64,000 nt of DNA from Symploca sp. SIO2E9 (GCA_010692645.1 JAAHGS010000003.1:84306-148305); one strand, 5' to 3'. Counted from the first letter of the stretch, positions 9,221-18,841 are shown. Program-made: numbers and translations. The notes: generated from the letters alone by a model not told the origin.

Positions 9221-9823
9221 ATGCCCTACAGTCAATTCACTATTGGCAAAGTCAAACAAGATTTTCACCTCACAACAGTTGAGGGGGTTCGCTTTTTCCC
9301 AAACACGCTAGAACCTATCGTACCCAGTCCAAGACTACAAGGCATTTTAGAAGATTTACCCTGGGCAATTGCAGTTGATACAGAAAAAGCTCGTTCTGAA
9401 GTTATTATCAATCCTGTCCTTTTAGAAGTGCGGCGCATTCTGGAGCAGCAAATCAGCGTATTTTCCGGGGAAGAATTTAACGTTGATGCCAATGTCGGAC
9501 TCAATGGAGTGTGCGATTTTCTAATTAGTCGTTCCCCAGAACAATTAACAGTAGAAGCCCCCGCAATTGTCATTGTTGAAGCCAAAAAATCAGACCTGAA
9601 ATCAGGGCTCGGGCAATGCATTGCTGAAATGGTAGCAGCACAGCGATTTAATCAAGCCCAAGAGCAACCTATTACAGCTGTTTACGGAAGTGTTAGTAGT
9701 GGAACGCAATGGCGATTTCTTAAACTAGAAGGACAAATAGTAACCATCGATTTAATGGATTACCCGCTTCCTCCTATCGAACAAATTCTGAGCTTTTTAG
9801 TGTGGATGATCAAAATTGGATAA
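9221..9823 (+). CDS. Probable PD-(D/E)XK nuclease-fold protein
   Basis: 200 residues. The pattern of a restriction-endonuclease-like core is visible: E69 in a helix, D99 (GVCDFLISR), E120-A-K122 on a strand (IVIVEAKK) and Q132 on the next helix (GLGQCIAEM). Similar uncharacterised proteins are common in cyanobacteria. It follows the second DGQHR gene by 17 bp. Because dndFGH restriction genes are absent, it is a candidate nuclease partner for the modification system, but that is inference. A house-keeping or defective nuclease is equally possible. Confidence 0.65.
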   Translation: MPYSQFTIGKVKQDFHLTTVEGVRFFPNTLEPIVPSPRLQGILEDLPWAIAVDTEKARSEVIINPVLLEVRRILEQQISVFSGEEFNVDANVGLNGVCDFLISRSPEQLTVEAPAIVIVEAKKSDLKSGLGQCIAEMVAAQRFNQAQEQPITAVYGSVSSGTQWRFLKLEGQIVTIDLMDYPLPPIEQILSFLVWMIKIG

Positions 9824-9947
9824 ATTTATAGACAAAGCTATTTGCTTACTTGATTATGTAATCATGTAAACACAAACTTGAAGCCAATAGGCGATCAGCT
9901 TATGATTAGAGTCTAAGCCCTTTGAGAGACATAAATCAGGTGCTTAT

Positions 9948-10631
9948 ATGGCAAGAGAAGATTCTTCTAAAAGACCACCAGCGCCGGAATCTCGTTCAGA
10001 CTTGGTTAGCTTTATTGAAGCTGCCCGCGCTCGTGGCGCATCTGATGAGTTTATCAGTAAACTACTGAGAAGTTTTGGCTGGTCGCAACGAGAGATTGAG
10101 AGGGCATTTTTCCTGGTTTATGAACGTCTCACGAACCAATCTATCCCTATGCCAGCGGGAGGCTCGATTGAGTCGGCACGGGATGCTTTTTTCTACCTAT
10201 TGTGCTTCTCAACACTCGCCATCTGGACTCAAGCCTTAGGAGAATTAGCATTTATTTTCATCAATACTTACGTTCCTAATCCCTTACAGCGGTATTTTGG
10301 CAACCCTGCCTCCGAGGTGGCTTTCTGTCTAGCCCGCCTGATTGTTAGCTATCCTGTTTACCTAATAGTCATGCGTCAGATTCTGCGAGAGCTATCACTT
10401 TATCCTGAAAAATACCAATCAGGGGTGCGCAAGTGGCTGACTTATTTAACCTTGCTGGTGGTATCTTTAATTGCGCTAGGGACGTTAATTGCCTTTTTGA
10501 CATCTTTTCTGCGCGGTGATCTCACCTTCCGATTTATCCTCAAGGTTATAGTGATACTGGTAATCGACGGCGGTGTACTCTGGTACTACTTTGTATGGCT
10601 ACGACGGCAACCTACAAGAAGGCGCTCTTAA
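9948..10631 (+). CDS. DUF5671 membrane protein
   Basis: 227 residues. The N-terminal ~60 residues are soluble and helical (FIEAARARGASDEFISKLLRS). From residue ~78 come four hydrophobic segments, starting with SARDAFFYLLCFSTLAIW, which matches DUF5671. The others are around residues 122-140, 160-185 and 196-215. It ends in an arginine-rich cytoplasmic tail. Function is unknown. The next gene (40 bp on) also has a membrane anchor, so the two probably share a transcript. Confidence 0.75.
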   Translation: MAREDSSKRPPAPESRSDLVSFIEAARARGASDEFISKLLRSFGWSQREIERAFFLVYERLTNQSIPMPAGGSIESARDAFFYLLCFSTLAIWTQALGELAFIFINTYVPNPLQRYFGNPASEVAFCLARLIVSYPVYLIVMRQILRELSLYPEKYQSGVRKWLTYLTLLVVSLIALGTLIAFLTSFLRGDLTFRFILKVIVILVIDGGVLWYYFVWLRRQPTRRRS

Positions 10632-10670
10632 GTTGTCCTCAAGGAAAACCCTAAAGGTCAATTATAACCA

Positions 10671-11132
10671 ATGCAGTCAACTATGAGTCAGTCTACTTTT
10701 GACCGTACCTTTTCTTTTGTCGCTACAGTTGCTGTAGTAATTGGGATCGTGGCTGGTTTTTGGGTAGTAGGCACTCCTAACAGACAACGCCTGATTGCTG
10801 CTGATAGAGAGCGAATTCAGGATTTGGAGAGGATTGCCCGCAGTCTCTACCAGCAAGCTGAACAGACACAAAATCGTGGTAAAGTTTTCGAGTTGCCGGA
10901 GTTGCTGGAGGAACGAGATAGTAACACCGATCTCATCACTAACACTCCCTACGAATACCGCCGCCAAAGCTCTACAACCTATGAATTATGTGCTAACTTT
11001 GACACAGATAGCGCCACCTATCGCTTACAGCAAGCCCCTAGTGGCAGTTCACGAGAGAATTGGCAACACCCGCAAGGGCGTCATTGCTTTGAATTCAATG
11101 TTTTGGAGGAACCGCTTCCGCTGTTTCGTTAA
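10671..11132 (+). CDS. Hypothetical single-pass membrane protein
   Basis: 153 residues. One transmembrane segment near the N-terminus (FVATVAVVIGIVAGFWVV, residues ~17-34) is followed by a short helix (RERIQDLERIARSLYQQAEQ) and a soluble domain ending in CFEFNV. No family recognised with certainty, though such proteins often accompany DUF5671 genes. ATG at 10671 is used; a second ATG five codons on (MSQSTF) is also possible. Confidence 0.6.
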   Translation: MQSTMSQSTFDRTFSFVATVAVVIGIVAGFWVVGTPNRQRLIAADRERIQDLERIARSLYQQAEQTQNRGKVFELPELLEERDSNTDLITNTPYEYRRQSSTTYELCANFDTDSATYRLQQAPSGSSRENWQHPQGRHCFEFNVLEEPLPLFR

Positions 11133-11174
11133 GTAATAAGTAATAAGTAATAAGTAATAAGTAATAAGTAATAA
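11130..11174. repeat. Heptanucleotide tandem repeat (TAAGTAA)n
   Basis: Six or more tandem copies of the 7-mer TAAGTAA begin exactly at the stop codon of the preceding gene, so the stop TAA is part of the first unit. This is the short tandemly repeated sequence type of filamentous cyanobacteria. The same repeat is present in the opposite sense at 22245-22289 and as a short run near 51536-51570. Confidence 0.85.
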
Positions 11175-11299
11175 CAAGAATATTTATTGGGGAGCATGTG
11201 AACTTTGTAGGTTTGGTTGAAGGGTGTGAAACCCAAACTACCTCCTTGAAAAGGTATTTGTAGTAAATTTTTAGGTACTCAAGGTTAGCTTATTTTAGA

Positions 11300-11794
11300 T
11301 TACAAAAATCTACTCAAATCAAAATTTTCTGGCGGAGGTTCTTGCTTGAATTTCTCAGAATTGAGAATCAACAAAATTCGCTCTGAGTAATCTACAGATC
11401 CTCGTAACTCATCTCGCAACACTTCCAAGCCTCCATTAGCATACTCTTCAAAAATATGGACGCGCTGTTTCTCAAAGTTTTCCTCAACAGAAGAGAGAAC
11501 CTTAGTATTTTTTGTCTCGGCGATCGCTAACAACTTAATCACCCAATCATATCCCCTAGAAACGAATATTTCTAACCCAATGGGATGAGGTTCTTTTTTA
11601 GATATTAACCCCAGAGGTGCTCGCTTCTTTCGCTTTACCCCCAAGGCTGCTGCAAATACCATTACATCAGCGTAAGTTTGGAAAGGTCCAGTAGTACCAT
11701 CTGATTCTACTAAGGACTTGACCAAATCAGCTTTATCCTGAGCCACCCTAATTCTATTGGCACCCATTGCTACTTGTAACTCTATCTTTCTCAA
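11300..11794 (-). CDS. DNA phosphorothioation-associated protein 4
   Basis: 164 residues. The block NRIRVAQDKADLVKSLVE ... GPFQTYADVMVFAAALG and the C-terminal IFEEYANGGLEVL match, by memory of the family, a protein found only beside dnd genes. The role is unknown. The long form starts with TTG (11794) overlapping the TGA stop of the upstream ABC lipoprotein gene as TTGA. An internal ATG at 11767 (MGANRIRV) is close to the conserved start and may be the true one. It is separated from dndB by about 4 kb and lies on the other strand, so the dnd island is dispersed. Confidence 0.65.
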   Translation of the reverse strand: MRKIELQVAMGANRIRVAQDKADLVKSLVESDGTTGPFQTYADVMVFAAALGVKRKKRAPLGLISKKEPHPIGLEIFVSRGYDWVIKLLAIAETKNTKVLSSVEENFEKQRVHIFEEYANGGLEVLRDELRGSVDYSERILLILNSEKFKQEPPPENFDLSRFL

Positions 11795-13602
11795 TTATGA
11801 CTAACTTTCAACTCATACAGGTTCCATAAACCTCCTCCTAGGGCAGAAAATTTAACATTTTCGACGTGATCACGCACCGCTTGTAAAGAAAGTGGATTCA
11901 CTAGGAAAAATAAAGGTAACTGTTCGGCAACAATCTGCTGAAACTGAGCGTAAATTTCCTTACGTTTGCTAACATCAATTTCTTTGGATCCAGCCTCAAA
12001 CAAGCGGTCAATTTCGCGCTCCCAGTCAGACACTTTCCAACCCTTAATTGGAACTTGTCCTAGTTGAGGGCCTTGATTAAATTGATGAAACGAACCTCCA
12101 CTGTACCAAAAGAAAAATAACCTGTGAGGCTCAACTTCTCCTCCCTCAAACGAACCCACATAGCAATCCCAATCTCGACTCAATAATAGCTTTTTGATTA
12201 CAACATTGAAGCTGAGCACCTGTAAATCTGCTTGCATCCCAATTTTACTCAAATTTTCTTTAATCTGAACTGCGGTATCTACCCGAGATTTATCCTCTGA
12301 TTTTACCAAAATAGTAAACTTGACCAGGTTGCCATCCTCATCTAGTAGCTGTCCTTGAGAGTTATATTGGAAACCAGCCTCTAGTAGTAATTGCTTTGCC
12401 TTCTGTGGGTTGTAATTATAGACCTTTAACCCTGCTTCTGGAGCAAGGTAATAGGGACTTTGCATACCAATTGGCGAATGTTGCAACTCACCTAGTCCCC
12501 GATAAATATTAGTGTTCATCCTTTCACGATCAATAGCATAGGCGACTGCTTGCCTAAAAGCCAAGTTATTGAACCAGCGAGACTTGATTGGTGTTACAAA
12601 TGGCTTATCTTGAGAATTACGACCTTGATTGAGGTTGAAACCTACAAACTGAACACCATTGCTTGGTCCTCCGTTGTAAATAGTATATTGCCCTCGCCTC
12701 TCCTCTCGCTTGAGTAAAGCAAAGGCATCATTCCTCACCCGTAGACTATCAAGTTCTCCTGAGCGAAATCTAAGCAATTGGTTATCGGTATTTTCGATAA
12801 TTTGCAAGACAAGGCGCTTAATATAAGGTTGGGAATTTCCCTGAATATCTTGACGCCAATAGTAGGGGTTGCGTTGGAAAACTACTCGCTGAGAAGGGAT
12901 GTAATCTATCATGCGGTAGGGTCCGTTGCCAATAATTTGGGTAGGATTGGTATCGGTTCCCCAGATGGAAAGAAATTTGAGATTTCCCTTGGCATCTGTA
13001 GTTTCCACATACTCCCGTAGAACATGGGCTGGTAGAATTGGCAGTACTCCTGTATACCTTAAAAAGGGTGCAAAGGGTTCGGGAATAGTAAATTCTACTT
13101 GCACAGCATTAAGTTTTTTTAGTGACGGGAAAGTCTCCTTAATGCCGATGCGCAGAAAGTCTCTAATTACAGTAGGAATTTTTTGATTGAGGTAAACCTG
13201 CTGAAAGGTAAAAATCACATCATCAGCAGTAAGTGGTTGACCATCAGACCACTTCAAATTATCACGTAGGGTAAAGGTAATTCGCCGCTTATCCTTAGAG
13301 ATTTCCCAAGACTCGGCTAGTGCTGGCTTTAACTCAGCAGTGATACCATCTTCCTGGAGCAATCCCTCGTAGATAAAGGGAAAAACACTGTAGGGAGACT
13401 GATTGAGAGGATAATTAAAACTGTTAGGATTACTGGGAAGAAGTAAAACTAATTGAGATACCTGTGCTGCTTGAGTTTTCAACTGGCTAGGGCTACAGCC
13501 AGTCAGAGTTAACAGACAACAGAGTACTAGCGTGACTAGCAGAGAAAATGGTCGAAACACAGCAAGCAAAGGACACACCCAAAATTGAGAATACAACTTC
13601 AA
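11791..13602 (-). CDS. ABC transporter substrate-binding lipoprotein, peptide/nickel family 5
   Basis: 603 residues of the SBP_bac_5 (DppA/OppA) family. The N-terminus has a hydrophobic signal and a lipobox, LLTLTGC at about residues 30-36, predicting a lipoprotein on the outer face of the inner membrane. Family motifs include GLLQEDGITAELKPALAESW, FTLRDNLKWSDGQPLTADDV and NGPYRMIDY. It binds oligopeptides or similar solutes for uptake by an ABC permease, but no permease or ATPase genes adjoin it. The start codon of Dnd-associated protein 4 overlaps its stop, suggesting co-transcription by position rather than related function. Confidence 0.88.
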   Translation of the reverse strand: MKLYSQFWVCPLLAVFRPFSLLVTLVLCCLLTLTGCSPSQLKTQAAQVSQLVLLLPSNPNSFNYPLNQSPYSVFPFIYEGLLQEDGITAELKPALAESWEISKDKRRITFTLRDNLKWSDGQPLTADDVIFTFQQVYLNQKIPTVIRDFLRIGIKETFPSLKKLNAVQVEFTIPEPFAPFLRYTGVLPILPAHVLREYVETTDAKGNLKFLSIWGTDTNPTQIIGNGPYRMIDYIPSQRVVFQRNPYYWRQDIQGNSQPYIKRLVLQIIENTDNQLLRFRSGELDSLRVRNDAFALLKREERRGQYTIYNGGPSNGVQFVGFNLNQGRNSQDKPFVTPIKSRWFNNLAFRQAVAYAIDRERMNTNIYRGLGELQHSPIGMQSPYYLAPEAGLKVYNYNPQKAKQLLLEAGFQYNSQGQLLDEDGNLVKFTILVKSEDKSRVDTAVQIKENLSKIGMQADLQVLSFNVVIKKLLLSRDWDCYVGSFEGGEVEPHRLFFFWYSGGSFHQFNQGPQLGQVPIKGWKVSDWEREIDRLFEAGSKEIDVSKRKEIYAQFQQIVAEQLPLFFLVNPLSLQAVRDHVENVKFSALGGGLWNLYELKVSHN

Positions 13603-13792
13603 TTATCTCTCTTGTCTAGCGGTTAAAAGAGTCGCAGAAGCATCAATCTCCACCCATAATATGCGGATTTAGCTCGAGAGCGTCAAGAGTGGAGAGTAGG
13701 GAGTAGCCCAAATTTAACTATTTTTCACTCCCTATTCCCTTTTCCTTTCCCGACTTCTGCAATTAGTCTCAACTAGATACCCTTACCCTGGA

Positions 13793-14131
13793 TTACAAAA
13801 CTGGTGTTGCCTCCTTTTTCACCACTACTTGGCTTCTCCTCATCAGTTTTTCATAGATAGTTAGGCGATGTTGGTGATGCGAGCTACCTTGAGTACTGCT
13901 GCCTTTTGCACCCACTTGCTGAAGTTCTCTATGCTGCCATGCTTCTCCCCAATCTAGATACTCACTGATGTGATTACTAAACTCATGCTCTGACACAGAT
14001 TTTGTTTCTAAAATTTCTTCTAAATCTGGCATTTCTACGTGGCAATGGCGGCAAAACCAGTAAATTCCTCTATGGGAGATATGACGAAGTAGAGGTTCTG
14101 AACAACAACAAGGACACAAATGTTTATTCAT
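13793..14131 (-). CDS. Small zinc-ribbon protein, hypothetical
   Basis: 112 residues from the ATG at 14131 (MNKHLCPCC). Cysteine pairs CPCC and CRHC, 20-odd residues apart, form an apparent zinc ribbon, followed by an acidic helix (MPDLEEILE) and a polar tail. The frame is open up to an ATG at 14236, but those 35 residues look non-conserved. This protein type is common in cyanobacteria without assigned function. Confidence 0.6.
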   Translation of the reverse strand: MNKHLCPCCCSEPLLRHISHRGIYWFCRHCHVEMPDLEEILETKSVSEHEFSNHISEYLDWGEAWQHRELQQVGAKGSSTQGSSHHQHRLTIYEKLMRRSQVVVKKEATPVL

Positions 14132-14447
14132 AAGCAAAATCCACGGCAGAATACACCCAATGCGCTGCGACAACTTAGTTGCAGTAAATAGTGCCGTGTC
14201 TCCATGTAAATTGAAGTTCTTAAAATGTTCTGACAATTTATAGATAGAAATTATCGCGTCTTTAGACTTGGTAATTTTTATCTACATTTATATTTTCTTT
14301 CTTTTTTACGGTAAGAAACATATATTTTTGCAAATTTTAGTAAACGATTGTTAATCGTAGAGCATGATTAATCAACTTAAATCAATTCTCAAGTTTAGAT
14401 TAATTCAGCAAGCCCTAGATAATCAGGTTTCAAATAAAACTTCACAA

Positions 14448-14780
14448 TCATCCAAGCCCTTCTCTGAGCTTGCGCTTTAAATCATCAGAGATTGGTAATC
14501 TATTAATTTCTTTAGCAAGAGCGTCCAAAGTTTCTCCTTTTTCGTAGCGTTTTTTATATACCCCTAGAAGAAGTGTTTCCAATCCATACTTAGATAGAGG
14601 CTCTGCGACTAAACCTATAACTCCGAGGAAAGCAATGCCTCCAAGCATTCCCCCTGGGCCTAACATTGCCAAGGCGGCTGTGATTGCTGCTGCACCAGTT
14701 AAACCTGTGGTTGCCATAGTGATAACAAGGATTATTCCCGGCAATCCCAATGCCGCTAGCTTTCCGACGACTTCATCCAT
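14448..14780 (-). CDS. Small hydrophobic Gly/Ala-rich membrane protein
   Basis: 110 residues. Two or three glycine/alanine-rich hydrophobic helices (LPGIILVITMATTGL, AAAITAALAMLGPGG, IAFLGVIGLVA) are followed by a charged helical tail (KKRYEKGETLDALAKEI). No named family recognised. The next gene on the opposite strand encodes a DUF4342 protein that likewise has a Gly/Ala membrane segment. Function unknown. Confidence 0.6.
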   Translation of the reverse strand: MDEVVGKLAALGLPGIILVITMATTGLTGAAAITAALAMLGPGGMLGGIAFLGVIGLVAEPLSKYGLETLLLGVYKKRYEKGETLDALAKEINRLPISDDLKRKLREGLG

Positions 14781-14949
14781 TTTTTGTTATTGTTATTCCA
14801 ATACTGTCTTACTATTCCCAGTAGACAAGATAACTTCAGGAAGCTTTGTGCAAATTTATAGTTTGATTCACTCTAGGTTCTCCCTGTCTGTTCTGACAAG
14901 ATTTCTGCAAGAATGGGATTAACCCCTCTCAGGCTCTAAACTTAAAGTT

Positions 14950-15276
14950 ATGAACCCACCAAACGATTGGCAAGCAAGACAAACTAATTCAACTTCTGTC
15001 GAACCTGAAGTTGAATCGTCAGAAAAAGTTAAGGTAGAGGAATTTGAGATTAGCGGTGATAATCTAGTTGATAAGGTCAAAGAACTGATTCATCAAGGTA
15101 ATATTCGTCGGATTACCGTCAAGAAGGCACAAGGGCAAATCCTTTTGGAATTTCCCCTCACAGTTGGGGTAGTAGGTGGCTTGATTAGCATTACCTTTTT
15201 TCCAATCTTAGCAGCCCTAGGAGCAATTGGAGCCCTTGTTGCTCGCCTGAGGATAGTTATAGAAAGAAAAGGTTGA
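14950..15276 (+). CDS. DUF4342 domain protein
   Basis: 108 residues. After a polar acidic N-terminus comes the DUF4342 core (LVDKVKELIHQGNIRRITVK) and a hydrophobic stretch (VGVVGGLISITFFPILAALG) predicted to insert in the membrane. Its TGA stop overlaps the TTG start of the pseudouridine synthase gene (TTGA), suggesting translational coupling. Function unknown. Confidence 0.75.
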   Translation: MNPPNDWQARQTNSTSVEPEVESSEKVKVEEFEISGDNLVDKVKELIHQGNIRRITVKKAQGQILLEFPLTVGVVGGLISITFFPILAALGAIGALVARLRIVIERKG

Positions 15277-16250
15277 CTTCTACACAGTTTTTCCAAGTTC
15301 CCCCTCTAGACGACTCTGTCGAGTCGCCATTGGCAGCAAGCGCAACTACTACACTTAGTCTGCGCCTTGACCGCTATCTTTCTGAGCAATTACCTGATAT
15401 TTCTCGCTCTCGCCTCCAAAAACTAATTGAACAGGGCAAGGTCGAGATTAACGGTAAAGTCTGTACCTCTAAAAAAGCAATGGTGCAATTTGGCGATCGC
15501 ATTTTCCTAACTATACCCGATGTCCAACCTGTGGATTTGCAGCCTGAAGCCATCGGCTTGGATATTCTTTACGAGGACGATTCCCTGATTGTTGTTAATA
15601 AACCTGCTGGCTTAGTGGTTCATCCAGCACCAGGTCATCCTAGTGGCACTCTCGTCAATGCTCTCCTTGCTCATTGCCAAAATCTCGCTGGCATCGGTGG
15701 GTTTGAACGTCCTGGAATTGTCCACCGCTTAGATAAAGATACCACTGGCGCGATCGCGATCGCTAAAACTGACCAAGCTCATCAAAGCTTGCAAGCCCAA
15801 ATCCAAACTAAAACTGCTCAAAGGGAATATTTGGGCGTGGTGTATGGTGCCCCTAAAAATGATCAGGGTATAGTTAATCAACCAATTGGGCGTCATCCTC
15901 TAGACCGCAAAAAAATGGCAGTAGTGCCAGTGCCAAAAGGAGGACGCTCAGCTGTGACTCACTGGCAAGTTAGAGAAAGATTGGGAAACTACACCCTGAT
16001 CCATTTTCAGCTAGAAACTGGTCGCACCCATCAGATTCGGGTTCACAGTGCCTATATGGGGCATCCCATCGTCGGCGATCCTGTTTACAGCAGCGGGCGC
16101 TCTTTAGGTGTCAAACTAACTGGTCAAGCACTCCATGCTTGGCGACTCAGGTTGCAGCATCCAGTCTCTGGGGAGTGGCTCGAGTTCATCGCTCCTCTCC
16201 CCCCAGTCTTAACCACTCTCTTGAGTGTTCTACGCCTCCGTTGCAGCTAG
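15273..16250 (+). CDS. RluA/RluD-family 23S rRNA pseudouridine synthase
   Basis: 325 residues. An S4 RNA-binding domain comes first ([20 protein letters not shown] ... EINGK), then the RluA catalytic domain with the signature [16 protein letters not shown], in which the Asp of HRLDKDT is catalytic. [11 protein letters not shown] and GDPVY follow. Domain order and length match RluD, which modifies helix 69 of 23S rRNA. The start is a TTG overlapping the DUF4342 stop. The gene converges with cpcG and their last 21 bp overlap. Confidence 0.9.
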   Translation: MTSTQFFQVPPLDDSVESPLAASATTTLSLRLDRYLSEQLPDISRSRLQKLIEQGKVEINGKVCTSKKAMVQFGDRIFLTIPDVQPVDLQPEAIGLDILYEDDSLIVVNKPAGLVVHPAPGHPSGTLVNALLAHCQNLAGIGGFERPGIVHRLDKDTTGAIAIAKTDQAHQSLQAQIQTKTAQREYLGVVYGAPKNDQGIVNQPIGRHPLDRKKMAVVPVPKGGRSAVTHWQVRERLGNYTLIHFQLETGRTHQIRVHSAYMGHPIVGDPVYSSGRSLGVKLTGQALHAWRLRLQHPVSGEWLEFIAPLPPVLTTLLSVLRLRCS

Positions 16251-17009
16251 TTCAGTACTCTTGCGATAAGGAACAGAAGCTTCGATATTGATGTTTTGAG
16301 CTGAAACCCTTGGTATGGGATTGTTGGGTATAGAAAGTCCCCGCGCTAGATCCGCGTACAGAGCCGGATCTCCTTCCTTCGGCTTCTTGTCTTGTGGGGT
16401 ATAGCGAGTGACCTGTGTCTGCCAAATGATTTGAGGGAAGCCTAATACTGCGCGGTAGTAACCATCGTAGCGCGGAGATTTGATATTGAAGGGTAATTCA
16501 CCCTGATTGCGACCAGGCAACACTCGACGACGTTGATAGGGAACTGTATTGTACCCGAAGTTGTCCAGGTACTCATCGCTACCTAGCAGTTCATCGACGA
16601 AACCTTCAATGCCCTTAGTAGCAACTATAATTGCCCAGGCTAATTTTTCCTGTTCGCCATGGATATCACGCCCCAGAATCCGCTGCACACACTGCTCAAC
16701 AAAGCGATAGTTGCTGTTTTTATCATAGAAACTGCTCTTGAAGGTCTCAGAAAGCAGCAATCCGCGAATGAAGTCCCGCACTGTAATTTGACCAAAGCGG
16801 AGTTGGGACTCGAGGAAAGGTTCACGATCCGAAGCAAAGGCATGGAAGAAGATTTGACGGTACCCTGCTTCGATCAAAGTCTCGATGTCTCCAGGTGAGA
16901 GCAGGTTCTCGGTTGAAAAAATCCTTGGTTGGTCATCACCTGCTATTTCATAGCCACCTACTCGCGGATTTTGAGTCACTAGAGGGTAGTTTAATAAAGG
17001 TATAGTCAC
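16230..17009 (-). CDS. cpcG: Phycobilisome rod-core linker CpcG
   Basis: 259 residues. The phycobilisome linker domain covers about residues 10-190 ([23 protein letters not shown] region, [35 protein letters not shown]). The N-terminus [17 protein letters not shown] is typical of CpcG. The C-terminus lacks the hydrophobic segment of CpcG2/CpcL, so it is of the type that joins phycocyanin rods to the allophycocyanin core. It is monocistronic here; its 3' end overlaps the RluD-type gene by 21 bp, tail to tail. Confidence 0.92.
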   Translation of the reverse strand: MTIPLLNYPLVTQNPRVGGYEIAGDDQPRIFSTENLLSPGDIETLIEAGYRQIFFHAFASDREPFLESQLRFGQITVRDFIRGLLLSETFKSSFYDKNSNYRFVEQCVQRILGRDIHGEQEKLAWAIIVATKGIEGFVDELLGSDEYLDNFGYNTVPYQRRRVLPGRNQGELPFNIKSPRYDGYYRAVLGFPQIIWQTQVTRYTPQDKKPKEGDPALYADLARGLSIPNNPIPRVSAQNINIEASVPYRKSTELAATEA

Positions 17010-17039
17010 TTTTGAATCTCCCTAATCTTAGAAAACCTT

Positions 17040-17220
17040 ACAAAGCTTTACTTTAGAATATTTGACGCTGCTACGAAAAACTTACTCAAATCTGCCTAAA
17101 ACTAATCAAAGTTAGGCGTTTGATGTTTTCTTCCTGCTGAGTTCAGAGGTCCAATCTGCTACGAAAAACCTACTCAAACCTACTCAAACCTGTTCAAAGC
17201 TAGTAGTTTTGATGTTTTCT
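17040..17220. repeat. Degenerate direct repeat downstream of tnpB remnant
   Basis: A ~100-bp unit beginning CTACGAAAAACTTACTCAAA and ending GATGTTTTCTTCCTGC occurs twice (starting near 17070 and 17159). The second copy contains an internal ACCTACTCAA duplication. No gene is seen between cpcG and the tnpB remnant. Confidence 0.55.
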
Positions 17221-17277
17221 TCCTGCTTCAACCAAGGGAGTCGGCTCCTTCTTGTCCACAGGCAAACCCCCTATAGC

Positions 17278-17382
17278 CTAGGGTTCTAATGGCTTTAACT
17301 TGCTAATTGGGACACTTGCTAAGTTAAGCGCGGCATTTAAGTCCCTATCAACAACATGACCACAGTTGCAACACTCGTAAAA
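17278..17382 (-). pseudogene. TnpB (IS200/IS605) C-terminal remnant
   Basis: Translating the minus strand gives FYECCNCGHVVDRDLNAALN followed by LASVPISKLKPLEP and a stop. This is the last zinc-finger cysteines and the RuvC-III Asp (DRD) of an RNA-guided TnpB nuclease. The rest of the gene is missing; upstream the sequence passes directly into MITE-type DNA. Downstream (to about 17225) a second frame reads ACGQEGADSLG, a typical TnpB tail, so a frameshift separates them. Confidence 0.75.
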
Positions 17383-17445
17383 TATCCCATTGAGGAGAGA
17401 GGGAGAGGGGGGGGATGGGGAGAAGATTCTAATGGTCATATTGTC
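17383..17445. mobile_element. Partial MITE-like element, copy D
   Basis: AATATCCCATTGAGGAGAG, a short G-rich core and AGATTCTAATGGTCATAT match internal parts of copy A at 3211-3392. Both terminal repeats are missing, and the left side is fused to the tnpB remnant. Confidence 0.5.
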
Positions 17446-17461
17446 AATGCGTATTCCCTAA

Positions 17462-18841
17462 CTACATCAAGATTGATGACATTTTATTATGCCTGCCTTC
17501 TTTGTACAACTCATTACGAATTGCTGTGAGCAAATCATCCTCGTAGATTTTTGGTGGTGTTCGTTTAACTGCCTTGATGCAGGCGTACTGTAGAATATTA
17601 ATAATATTGCCACCCGTCATCTCGTACTCATTGGCTAACTTTTCAAAATCCACCTCTTCGGCAACATCGAATGGCTTGTTCATGAAATTATTCTGCCATA
17701 ATTGTAAACGCCGCTCGGCATTTGGTATGTAAAACCCAATCATGGACTGAAAACGGCGTGCAAATGCTTCGTCTAGATTAGAGTTCAAATTGGTTGCCAT
17801 TATTGCTAGACCAGAATAGTTTTCAATGCGCTGCAATAGGTAGGAAATTTCTTGATTAGCAACACGATCATTAGAATTTTTGCTCTCAACCCGTTTGCCA
17901 AATAGGGAGTCTGCTTCATCAAAAAACAGAATCCAATCTTGATTTTCAGCTTGATCGAAAAGTCTAGCCAGATTCTTTTCGGTTTCGCCGATGTATTTGG
18001 AAATAACTTGAGAAACATCGATCTGAAACACAGGTAAACCGGACTTTTTCCCTAGCAAGCACGCAGTCATGGTTTTTCCCGTTCCAGGTGGACCATGAAA
18101 AAGGCTGCGAAAACCAGGCTGGATATACTGTTTCAAATTCCATTGGTTGATCAGAACATCCTTGTTTTGAACCCAGGTGAGGAGATCATCAATCTTTTCT
18201 TGTGTGCCTGGATTGAGTACGAGGTCCTCCCATTCTAAGTTGGTTGTGATGCGCTGAGCAGGAAATGCTGAACTAAAGGTGGGAGTATAGGATTGTCCGC
18301 TTATGATGCGCTGGCGATACTCTGGACTCAGATGGAGTGCGGCTGATAATGGTGGTTCGTTGAAGTGTTGATGATCGAGGTAGAGGATTCCCTGGGCGAA
18401 TAAGATATGATCGTTCCTGAAGAGGCGATCATAATTAAGTCGGGCAGCGAGGTTGTCATCAGCTAATAAAAACATGGCTGTTTCACAAGTTGGTAAAAAG
18501 CCACTGTGGGCATTTCCTATCAACCCACCAAATTCGGTATATCCTCGCTCTAGGGATGGATTAGGCATCAAAAATGTATCGAGTAAATTGGGTTTGATAT
18601 TGGGAATAAAGCTGAGAATAAGTATTAGCCGTTCGGCGGGTTGTAGGTTGAATTTGTGTATTACTTCGGCGTAGGGTATATCTGTCTCTGGCAATTCTGG
18701 GGGCACAATTAAGTCGAACAAGTATGTTTGCGCTTTTTTCCCCTCAGCACGAAGCTGAAACCGATGTTCTAATATCTGGCTGAACCAAGTTAGTTCGCGA
18801 TCGATGCAGTCTGCGTTTTTATCGAGTTTAGTTTGGTTCAT
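17462..18841 (-). CDS. AAA+ ATPase of contractile injection system (Afp15/Pvc15-like) type
   Basis: 459 residues from the ATG at 18841; a TTG two codons earlier is possible. The N-terminal ~200 residues are non-catalytic. The AAA+ core follows, with Walker A FHGPPGTGKT near residue 250, Walker B ILFFDEADSLFG, sensor MATNLNSNLDEAFARRF and the pore-region YIGETEKN. This architecture is that of the ATPase in extracellular contractile injection system (eCIS) loci, thought to act in assembly or cargo loading. No sheath, tube or baseplate genes are in the window. A DUF4157 effector-like gene lies upstream on the same strand, beyond a repeat array, which supports the assignment. Its start codon lies inside the first repeat unit. 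Confidence 0.8.
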   Translation of the reverse strand: MNQTKLDKNADCIDRELTWFSQILEHRFQLRAEGKKAQTYLFDLIVPPELPETDIPYAEVIHKFNLQPAERLILILSFIPNIKPNLLDTFLMPNPSLERGYTEFGGLIGNAHSGFLPTCETAMFLLADDNLAARLNYDRLFRNDHILFAQGILYLDHQHFNEPPLSAALHLSPEYRQRIISGQSYTPTFSSAFPAQRITTNLEWEDLVLNPGTQEKIDDLLTWVQNKDVLINQWNLKQYIQPGFRSLFHGPPGTGKTMTACLLGKKSGLPVFQIDVSQVISKYIGETEKNLARLFDQAENQDWILFFDEADSLFGKRVESKNSNDRVANQEISYLLQRIENYSGLAIMATNLNSNLDEAFARRFQSMIGFYIPNAERRLQLWQNNFMNKPFDVAEEVDFEKLANEYEMTGGNIINILQYACIKAVKRTPPKIYEDDLLTAIRNELYKEGRHNKMSSILM

